DNA of 64,000 bases, from assembly GCF_000002075.1 (NCBI RefSeq), contig NW_004797319.1, forward strand, positions 1,028,714 through 1,092,713, read 5' to 3'. The DNA comes from Aplysia californica. Lineage: Eukaryota > Mollusca > Gastropoda > Aplysiida > Aplysiidae. The notes beneath the pieces are model-generated. The model ran no database searches and was not told the DNA's origin. It saw nothing but the letters and a program-made list of their open reading frames with translations. Positions 57,601 to 64,000 of this stretch are shown here, piece after piece; position 1 is the stretch's first letter; each line of letters opens with the position of its first letter. A program made the translations under genes and the position numbers.

Positions 57601-60600
57601 GTTTCTCCCAGACCCGTTTCCAACAACCAATCAGACAGTTCAGGCAGCGGGCAAAAGTGGACTCGGATGTGCTGCGTGAGAAGTGCCTGCTTGGGGGCAC
57701 TGAAATTTATGAGAGTCTGATGAGCATGGTGCAATAAAGGGACCCACATTAGCTTTTTGAAGATAAGGAGAGAGGAAAGAGAAGATGCCTACAGGAACGT
57801 TCTGAAACTTCATGGACTGTATGTGGGAAAAAAAACATTCCAAATTCTAATTGAGAATTCGATACTGCAAGCACGGTTATGTAAGAAAATAAAGCAAAGG
57901 TTAATTGTGAAGCTACAGCGTGATTCCATGGAAAGAGAGAATAATACATTATAGAAGGACACGTTGTACATGTCACATTATCCACAGTCAAATGACAGTG
58001 GATGAGACCTGCATTCAAAGCTAGTAGGCGAACCCAAAGACTTTTTAAAACCAAATACCCAACAGTGAATGGTAGAAAATCTACTGTAACCATCTCTCAA
58101 AATAAATGAAAGGAGGAAAAAAACATAAAACATAACATGGTGACTTCGTGGGCAACAAAAAAGCCTCTTGTGACCCACCTGTTAAGAAATCTCAGCCTAG
58201 CCTCTGCTTAGGTGACAAAATGACAAATTAATTTTGAAAGTTTGAACCACAGCTAAGAAAAGAAAGATTACTTGACCAGTTAATGATGTTTTGAATACAG
58301 AACTCAAACAAGTCAATACCCTAAAAGGCTAGAAACAAAGAAGTGTGAGCCCAAATTGACATTAATGGACAAAAAGTAATAACAATAAACTCCAACCTGG
58401 TAGCACAGTCTCTACAGGTAGAGTTATCTATACTCAGTGCTTCCACCAGCTGAAGCTGAAAAGTAAAGAAAATTTTGCCGGGGGTCTGGGAGCCGTACAG
58501 GCCCCCAGCAGGGTCCAGGGACAGCGTCCAGTTGGGGGTTCAGGGGCCAAAGCCCCCTAACAAATTTTAATTTAGTGTTTTTAGAGGGTTAAAAATGGCA
58601 TTTGGGAGCCTGTTTGAAGAGATTACCAACAACTCATACAACCTATTTTTTTTCACCAAGATTTTGTCTTGTTTGATTTCTTCACCTACATATCTTTCAA
58701 TTGCTGGCAATGTTTAAAAGCAGGTTCCCCTTCCATTGCTACTGTAATTCAATTAATTTGTTATCGCACCATTGATAGAAGACAAACCTGAGAATAATGA
58801 AATGATATGTACCTTCACAATACAGTTACCCAGCGTATACCCTAATTTTCCACAATTTTCACTTATAAATGTCACATGTCACAACCTCGGAACACCACTT
58901 CGAATTATTCTTAATTTTAGCAATTTTAGCACAAATTTTTTTCATCGCGGCCGTTATCGCGTTCCCGTGCCGTAGAATCTTCGAACCGATAATTTCTCTA
59001 GATCTAGACAATAAATTAGCAACAAACTTTCTGACAGTAATTTTCTGTCTAAGATCACAAGTCAATATACTTGATCCACTCGTAGATTTTCCAGCCGCAG
59101 CAACAATCCGCCGAAGATAGACAGACGGAATGAGGGAATGATAGACAGGAGGAAAGTGATACAAAAAGTTTGCCAGATTTTGATCAAAATGTACGCCGAC
59201 CAACCCGCACTGAATGCATGGGGCATAGTGGAATAATGGCCGATGGCAGGAAATGTGCAATCCTGCAGGTTTCTATAACATTATTTTATTGCCGTGAGAA
59301 TTACTGTAAATATCCGTAACTTATAAAAGACGATACGAAGGCGAGTACGGATCTTTTGCTACGGAATTTCGGTAGTCCTACGCAGTCGCAGATTTTTACA
59401 GAGGGAGTTGATAATGATGGAGGAACAACTACGGAACCGGCAGAAAGTACGGATTTCCGTAAAAATACGGAAGAGTGGAAGCACTGTATACTAACAGCTG
59501 TTATTACAAACTTACCCTCACCTAATCATTTATTGAACTGTGACACTGCAAAAGACAGCCATAGTGATCCCCCTTAAAAACTTTTAGGGTTTGAAATAAA
59601 CAACAAAACACCAGCCCCCCCACCTCACCTGTAGTCACAATAAGGACACACCAAAGAGCTAGACACCATGTGAAATTTGAGGTGGGACAGCAGGTAGTCC
59701 CGACGTATGTTGGCATACGGGCAGCGGTCACACCTGTACAGTTTCTTCGGTTCTGCATCCATAATACTGTAAAACATTATCAAACAAGAGTTCACATCTT
59801 GAGATCAACAGAATTTTTCCTTCTTTGTCAAAAAACCTAAGGAATTTTTACGCTTATATAGAAAAAGGTAAAAAAGGCTTCTTTTTTTTTTAAGTCATAG
59901 GTAATTCTTCAATCACAAACAAGCAAATAAAAAATCCCAAAGGCATATCCATGCAAAGCTGTTAAAGGAGACATGAGTTAGAGACAGTTCATAGTTTTGA
60001 AAAGCTACTGATAAGTACATAATGATTCAAACATGAATACATCTAACTCAAAAACAGAAAACAGCTGTACGAAAAATCTTTTTTTTTTTAAACAGCTACT
60101 GTCTCCAATCCTAGACTACATAGCTAGTGTCATTGGATGACACATGCACTGCAGAGTTTCATCTACAATTAGTGATACCAGTCAGATAAGTCAGACCCAG
60201 CATAGAGAGTAAATCAAACCTATGACCTTTAAATCATGCTCCAAAGCCTAACGATAAGGCCCCCAACACCACTGAATAGCACACAGGAATTCAATGTCAC
60301 ATGATCACAGACCTGCCACTCTATGAAATCTGAAAATCAGGATCTCAGAGAAAAAAAATAAGGACCTGATGAAAATAATCAGGATCAACGGCAAATCAGT
60401 CATAAAGGGCATGGGGTGGGGGGTGTCTCGGTTCCCTTTTGTAAGGCAACCATGCAAGACAAAACTTTTTCTGGAATAAGTTCAGATTTGGGTCCCAAGG
60501 AAAAGCAAAAAAATTAAAGAGAGGATGTACTCGAGTCAGATATACTGGGGAGCACAGGTTACAGAGATGCTGAAACTCTCGTAGTCTTGAAAATAGCTTA

Positions 60601-61974
60601 CACATAACTTTAATCACCCATGCAATAAGCCCGCCTTTTCACGTGGTGACAAGGTATGACTTCGATCGCGTACACACTCACGGCATCACCATCGCGCCAT
60701 TCTGCACAGACCTCAGCTCTAATCAAATCTAAAATCTAATTCCAAGATTCTTTTTTTTCTTCTTTCCTTGTTCCTTTATCCTGAATTGCTACATGTACTA
60801 CATCAAGCACTGCAAGCCCAAAAGTCTAACCCCCCGCCCAGGTAAGTCCCGAAAGATACTTCTACCGATGACACCAGTTGAACTTTGTTGAACCCGACAA
60901 CCGACAGTCCCGGACAATCAATGGTCCCCGACACACACGCTACTCACACAAGGCCATCACACAGGATGCGAACGCGGGTTTGAAAGATTCCTTGACAGGT
61001 CTTGATGACAGGCCCAACCAACCACAACTTCGACGAGGCTTGCTTTTAAAGCAATGGCAGAACAACAAATAATAATGATTACTTGATGATCTATGTAATA
61101 ATTGTAAGAAATCAGGCCATAAACCGGAGAATTCTGGGTAACAAAAGCGAAAGTAGATTTTGAGAGTATCCAAGTCAGAATTTCTAATCGATACTACTTC
61201 GATTTTACCAACAAAAGATAAGGCACAATTTTTTTTCTTCTACGAATCCAACGCAACGACAAAAAATTGGGATACACACAAACGAAATCGGGAAAATCGG
61301 GATGCGTGGCAGGTCTGTGAACATAACACTATGTAAACTCTTATCCCTCTATTCCTCAGATTGCTACTTCATTCCAAATCTTCAACCTAAATGTTGAGCT
61401 ATGCCTCATCAAGTTAATTGAAATTTCAGTACACAATCAAAACCCTAAGAACATATGAGCCATGAAGCATCTACCACATTATAAACAAATATTAATACGA
61501 TAATAATAATAATAACAACAATAAAGATCACTACTCTAGTGCCCAGTCCCTTGTGGCTAAAGGTGCTTCACAATAAAATAAGATCTAAATTTTCATAATG
61601 AAAGGAAAACAAATGAAACCAGTAGTACAACTTGCTTCATGTTTAAATTCCTTGTGAAATGAAATGGTACCCCATAATTGCCTTCGTTTTTTCATTAATT
61701 CTGTATGTACACATAACAAAGCACAATACCTGAGTTTCGTTTTTGATTATTACAACTACTACCTTAATATGCAGGGACCTGAGCTAGCTTACCCATTCTC
61801 ATACAGGCCAAGATGGTCGTGGACTACGCTTATAGTCACCGGACTGTGAGCGTCGGCCGGTGGTAAGGCAGAGGCCAGTGCTACGTCCGCTGGCACATCA
61901 CTTAGCTGCTGAAGGTTGTTGATAGACTGCGACAGCAACAGGTTTTGGTTGGGCATCAGATGGAGTTTGGTGTG
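50867..61974 (-). CDS. C2H2 zinc-finger protein, 3' part (6 exons)
   Basis: Minus-strand exons 61974-61793, 59766-59629, 57699-57558, 54617-54498, 52421-52308 and 51694-50867 join in one frame (1524 bp, 507 residues plus TAG). All junctions are GT-AG with matching phases. The visible protein begins with the last part of a finger (HTKLH). Finger 2 is CDRC...HLKFH (residues 73-93), finger 3 CPYC...HIRVH (101-121) and finger 4 CQYC...HELQH (205-225); each has C-x2-C-x12-H-x3-H spacing. A Lys-rich linker (about 161-170), a Gln-rich stretch (about 240-255) and a long Ser/Gly/Lys/Glu-rich, probably disordered tail follow, ending ETEEKKD. Finger spacing is irregular, without TGEKP linkers, so this is not a KRAB-type tandem array. 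Likely a nuclear DNA-binding protein; I do not recognise the orthologue. The 5' end is missing. Confidence 0.85.
52308..52421 (-). CDS. Zinc-finger gene exon: finger 4
   Basis: This 114-bp phase-0 exon encodes GSDTVPLMFICQYCEREFAS then SEKLVNHELQHLVGNHFE. It holds one complete C2H2 finger. The acceptor is tatccctag and the donor TTTGAG|GTGGGT. Confidence 0.88.
53040..53973 (+). mobile_element. LINE fragment (RT end to 3' tail), opposite to the gene
   Basis: It encodes GLNELLFADDQCLIH (FADD catalytic motif at 53100), then KTEVMKVSQN, LKLVKEFKYLGSHFSENRSI, a stop, then KIKWFGHLLHM and YKGRGRPCKRWIEGVEETLR to NGYRG near 53866. Order and motifs are those of a LINE reverse transcriptase from the YADD block to the C-terminus. 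It is broken by stops near 53487 and 53586. The 3' end is GTAAGAGTAAGTAAGTAAAG, and the last 89 bp are duplicated in tandem. Confidence 0.85.
53801..53973 (+). repeat. Tandem duplication of the LINE 3' end (89 bp)
   Basis: GCTGCGGAGCTGGCCTACCA starting at 53801 repeats at 53890 with very few differences. Each copy ends in the GTAAGTAAGTAAAG tail. Confidence 0.88.
54246..54478 (-). repeat. SINE fragment (3' half)
   Basis: On the plus strand it reads GTTTTACTGCGGTCGCAACA then GCATAAGGTCATATGAGCG, AGTTGGTAGGAAA, GATCTTTAACGTGCGCA. It aligns with 62515-62690. The tRNA-like head is missing. Confidence 0.75.
54498..54617 (-). CDS. Zinc-finger gene exon: charged linker
   Basis: This 120-bp phase-0 exon encodes VAHEYQNQSKKKDKSKNGSA then LAVDKSGNKEERTEGKENVQ. 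KSKKKDKSK could act as a nuclear localisation signal (inference). The acceptor is ctgctacag and the donor GTCCAG|GTGAGT. Confidence 0.85.
54982..55790 (-). mobile_element. MITE 'GCGCTCGTCAA', copy C, interrupted
   Basis: Reversed relative to copies A and B. It begins GTGGAATCAGGCCCTCGTCA, runs to TTAAAGCTTGTTCAT at 55064, and resumes at 55551 with the expected interior (CATCTATCTCGGAGAAAAGT, TTAGCGAGAAA, CTTGAGTGTCCTTGGAAAC). The gap is filled by the element at 55068-55550. The second end is missing, apparently replaced by copy D. Confidence 0.72.
55068..55550. mobile_element. 483-bp TIR element nested in copy C
   Basis: The ends GGGATCACAGTGAAATTTTTC and, in reverse complement, GGGATCACAGTTTTCCGCAG share an 11-bp inverted terminus. 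It interrupts copy C at a point where intact copies are continuous. It is richer in GC (CGCGGATCTGCGG) than its host. No coding region was seen. Confidence 0.65.
55779..56453 (-). mobile_element. MITE 'GCGCTCGTCAA', copy D, interrupted
   Basis: A complete reversed copy from GCAGTGGAATCAGGCGCTCG to GAGCGCCTGATTTCACCACG then CTGCCTCAC, with one insertion at 56082-56320. Removing the insertion and one TTAA restores the text of copy B (TTTTTAAATGGACATAAAA). Confidence 0.82.
56082..56320. mobile_element. 239-bp TTAA MITE nested in copy D (piggyBac-like)
   Basis: The inverted ends are CCCTATCCGTACG and, in reverse complement, CCCTATCGGTACG. TTAA flanks both sides (56078-56081, 56321-56324), while the uninterrupted MITE has a single TTAA there. 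This is clean empty-site evidence for TTAA-targeted insertion. A relative is at 33757-33992. Confidence 0.9.
56454..56600 (-). mobile_element. MITE 'GCGCTCGTCAA', partial copy F
   Basis: It begins directly at the end of copy D with TTTTTTAATGAACATAAAAG then GTGTTGAGCC, and ends GTCGAGCACCTGACTTCACT. Only the last third of a copy is present, fused head to tail with copy D. Confidence 0.7.
57005..57442 (-). mobile_element. MITE 'GCGCTCGTCAA', copy E
   Basis: A full-length reversed copy, more diverged: GTGGTGGAATCAGGCACTCA at the start and GACGAGAGCCTGATTTCACC then ATGATGCCTCAC at the end, with no insertion. It ends about 115 bp before the exon at 57558. Confidence 0.8.
57558..57699 (-). CDS. 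Zinc-finger gene exon: rest of finger 3
   Basis: It encodes APKQALLTQHIRVHFCPLPE then LSDWLLETGLGETHAGAQSL DLLEALK. It completes finger 3 with HIRVH and adds a short predicted helical, Leu-rich segment. The acceptor is aaatttcag and the donor CTGAAG|GTGGGA. Confidence 0.88.
57700..59628 (-). other. Zinc-finger gene intron
   Basis: Holds the dispersed repeat at 58.49-59.49 kb. In 57700-58470 nothing was recognised. Confidence 0.55.
58490..59490 (-). repeat. Dispersed repeat, reversed relative of 26.3, 17.9 and 13.2 kb copies
   Basis: The part at 58490-58780 is the reverse complement of 26345-26640 (GGAGCCTGTTTGAAGAGATT). Further right, AGACAGACGGAATGAGG at 59118 and TACGGATTTCCGTAAAAATA at 59448 correspond to texts near 18.06 and 13.38 kb. 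It looks like a 1-kb or longer transposon family with several decayed copies. No ends were defined here. Confidence 0.5.
59629..59766 (-). CDS. Zinc-finger gene exon: finger 2 and start of finger 3
   Basis: It encodes IMDAEPKKLYRCDRCPYANI then RRDYLLSHLKFHMVSSSLVC PYCDY. It holds one whole finger and the Cys pair of the next; the intron falls two bases into the Ser codon after CPYCDY. The acceptor is ttttacag and the donor TACAG|GTGAGG. Confidence 0.9.
60308..61317. mobile_element. TIR element, about 1.0 kb (CAGACCTGCCAC ends)
   Basis: The ends CAGACCTGCCAC and GTGGCAGGTCTG are perfect 12-bp inverted repeats. CAG...CTG ends suggest hAT. The flanking 8 bp (CATGATCA, TGAACATA) do not match well. 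No transposase motif was found. It lies in the zinc-finger gene intron between 59766 and 61793. Confidence 0.7.
61793..61974 (-). CDS. Zinc-finger gene exon (first seen)
   Basis: This 182-bp exon encodes HTKLHLMPNQNLLLSQSINN then LQQLSDVPADVALASALPPA up to HLGLYEN and part of a Gly codon. HTKLH is the H-x3-H half of a finger whose Cys pair must be in an upstream exon. The acceptor is aatttggcag and the donor AATGG|GTAAGC. Confidence 0.78.
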
Positions 61975-62507
61975 CTGCCAAATTGGGAAATGTGGAGGTG
62001 AAAAATAACTGATAATTTGTGGCATACCTTACTTGAAACTATGTCAATGTATTAGTCAAAACAGAAGATTTACAAAATATGTACCATTGATAAAGAAGGA
62101 AAATAAGAAAAATCTTCACCTTTGTGCAAGAAGCTACTACACCAGAATGACAAAAAAAAATTGCGAAGACCACGAAATTCCATTTCATCAGCTCTGTAAT
62201 GATGACACCATTCCACAAAGCGGTTTTGCAACGCTCATTAGGCCTCAAGTGTCTTCGTCAAAGTGTCTCCAGTCACACCTTGCAATAAAAATCACAAAGA
62301 GCCCAGATAGTTCACCTCAAGACCTCACTCGACAATATGTACCTCCTTCAACAGTTCATAAGGACAGAAAAGGGCATGGGCTGACATTTTTGTATTGCAT
62401 TAAAAATGGGCAGTCAAACTGACCTCAAAGAATCGACAAGGCCCACAGAAACATGAAAAATGAATTTTTATTTTTTCTTTAATTTAATTTTTAACATTTT
62501 TGGGGGG
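61975..62507. other. Upstream of the last zinc-finger exon, nothing recognised
   Basis: An open stretch on the plus strand (62033-62422) has no family signature. I could not find the missing Cys-pair exon here. Confidence 0.45.
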
Positions 62508-63006
62508 GGCAAGTGATTTACGGCGCTCGCAACTGCATAAGGTCAAACAAGCACGCAGGACACATTAAACATTTTTAGTTGGTAGGAAATTTTGAATTCT
62601 GCCCAGGTGGCAGCCGAAGCCTACTCTTAACGATTTTGGACCACCAAAGGATCTTTAACGTGCGCAACTTGCTCATCGGACCTCAGAGTTTTTTTACCCT
62701 TATCCGAGAGGACTAGGTGTAGATCTTTCCTACCAGAAGATCAGGGGTGTGGCTGAAAGACAGCAGTAAGAAGGAGCCAATGAGTAACAGTAGAAAGGCT
62801 GCAGAAAGAGCCAGGAGCCCAGAGAAGGTGAGGGGGTGGGGGCAGAAAGTGGAGACGAAAGCAGACGACAGAACATTGCTGGAGAGCAGGAAAGGAGGTG
62901 AAAGGAGACAATTTAGAGATGAAAATTTTTCCGTCGCTACCCAGAATCGAACCCGGGACCTTTGAAAGAGAGGCGAACACCTAACCTATAGGCCACGAGA
63001 GCCCCC
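62508..63006 (-). repeat. tRNA-derived SINE, about full length
   Basis: Read on the minus strand from 63006, the head GGGGGCTCTCGTGGCCTATA then GGTTAGGTG (A box) and GGTCCCGGGTTCGATTCTGG (B box) is tRNA-like. A body of about 250 bp follows, then GCGCACGTTAAAGATCC, CCACCTGGGCAGAATTC, and the tail GACCTTATGCAGTTGCGAGC GCCGTAAAT. The tail is the part shared with fragments at 16.6, 19.6, 25.1, 27.1 and 54.3 kb. Confidence 0.8.
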
Positions 63007-63075
63007 ATGAAATCTTTAATGTGATGATTAATATCAACGGTATAAAAAATATTGTCAGGGTTTACTAGTCCTTAA

Positions 63076-63870
63076 CCCTAACTCTGGCAAATGGTTTCAA
63101 CAGAAATGGCAGGGCCAGTCAGCCAAAACGTGCACATGCTTTACAAATCAAATTTATGGACTTGCATCAAATAAAAACCCTACAAAAGTATATATTTTTT
63201 GAAAGATAATTGAATGAACTTTTATATTTTACCATTGAACATATGATTTTATTTTATTTTCAAGGGGTTATGTAACTTTGAAATCCAAGATGGCTGACAT
63301 AAAAAATTTACATGCTCATTAGCATATTCACCAATCTAATGTATTCCTTGTTATAAAAAATGTGAGATAGCAGAAATATGGGTTTTTCAATTACCTTTCA
63401 GAAAATGTATAGTTTTATAGGTTTGAGAAGAACAGGTAATGAGTTATGACTGTTTCAATTTGTCATGTGGTCTGTTTCGAACGCAGCTGATACTCGCTAA
63501 TTTTATACCAAACTCAACATAAAAACACTCTAAGTACAACCATGTGGTTTTCAGCAATCTGCTGGTAGTCTGTAATAATTAGTATAGCAAAAGGAACCTA
63601 CTTTACTCTATAGCTCTCCTTTTTCTGCCCCTATTAGACTCCCAAAGTAGTAGAATCTAGTGTTCCATTTGAAAGAGAAGTCGGGGCAGGATGAGAACTG
63701 GTAATGTATCCCCATTGTCTGTCAGATCTAATCCCAATCTTGACTGAACACCAATAAATCCACCACTAACAGTGTCTGAATTACTTTCCCTAGTCAATTC
63801 ACTTTCAAATGTATCCAAAAAAGATCGATTTTTGGCCATTTTAGACCCACACAAGTGATAGATCTACATT
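63076..63870 (-). mobile_element. Possible piggyBac-like element with N-terminal reading frame
   Basis: TTAA at 63072-63075 is followed by CCCTAACTCTGGCAAATGG, a piggyBac-type end. On the minus strand an ATG in a good context (TCTAAAATGG, 63839) opens about 60 codons (MAKNRSFLDTFESELTRESN then SDTVSGGFIG), ending at a stop near 63657. It could be the acidic N-terminus of an internally deleted transposase. Alternatively it could be a 5' exon of the zinc-finger gene. The other end was not located. Confidence 0.35.
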
Positions 63871-64000
63871 GGCATTAGTGGCTTGTGACCTGATCAACAA
63901 GCTTTCAAAACATCCCTCTGTTTTGAAAGCAAAATACTCTTCTCCTAAGCCAGAATGGTAGAAATATTCTGATTGGTTGTAGGTTAGCCTTTTAGCCAAT

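Noticed and set aside
57757-58093. Open frames on both strands beside the 57.6-kb exon
   Set aside because: They fall within the intron and have no family features. The exon boundary at 57699 is fixed by phase with the neighbouring exons.
62033-62422. 129-codon plus-strand frame
   Set aside because: No domain, no splice context, antisense to the zinc-finger gene; starts with a non-ATG codon. Probably chance.
1-64000. LTR retrotransposons, endogenous viruses, CRISPR arrays
   Set aside because: No long terminal direct repeats, gag/pol/env motifs or regularly spaced repeats were seen. The twin 924-bp copies are TTAA elements with inverted ends and not LTRs.

Overview
The window is animal genomic DNA: split genes with GT-AG introns, A/T-rich introns, many SINE, LINE and DNA-transposon fossils, and microsatellites. 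The (AGATCT)n runs, the tRNA-derived SINEs and the gene content fit a mollusc, most likely a gastropod. That placement is inference from repeat style and was not tested. There are two host genes, both cut by the window edges, and they converge.

Left third (2.8-31 kb, plus strand): seven exons give the C-terminal 221 residues of a SAMHD1-like dNTP triphosphohydrolase. The HD catalytic core lies upstream of the window. The introns carry a 5'-truncated RTE-like LINE (4.65-6.87 kb), hAT and mariner transposase remains, a mariner with both ends (19.7-21.1 kb), TTAA-flanked piggyBac-like elements (9.4, 11.6 and 25.6 kb), a 785-bp MITE with a perfect 8-bp target duplication (22 kb), and SINE and LINE tails.

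Middle (31-50.8 kb): no host exon was recognised. It holds two nearly identical 924-bp TTAA elements, an 830-bp CT-rich minisatellite, nested terminal-inverted-repeat elements (37-40 kb), a pogo/Tigger-like transposon split by a piggyBac-like element (42.7-45.6 kb), a 100-N assembly gap inside a poly-C run (47.7 kb), and a piggyBac-like element invaded by a hAT-like MITE that holds a SINE head (48.7-50.5 kb).

Right (50.9-62 kb, minus strand): six exons in one unbroken reading frame give 507 residues of a C2H2 zinc-finger protein. It has three complete fingers, the end of a fourth, and a long Q/S/K/E-rich C-terminal tail. The 5' exons lie beyond 62 kb or outside the window. Its 2.8-kb intron at 54.6-57.6 kb is a stack of related MITEs with two further elements inserted into them.

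I found no clearly new biological system. The strongest unusual signal is the density and nesting of TTAA-type (piggyBac-like) elements and of one MITE family whose copies serve as 'empty sites' for each other's insertions. No retrovirus or LTR element, CRISPR array or functional tRNA gene was recognised.
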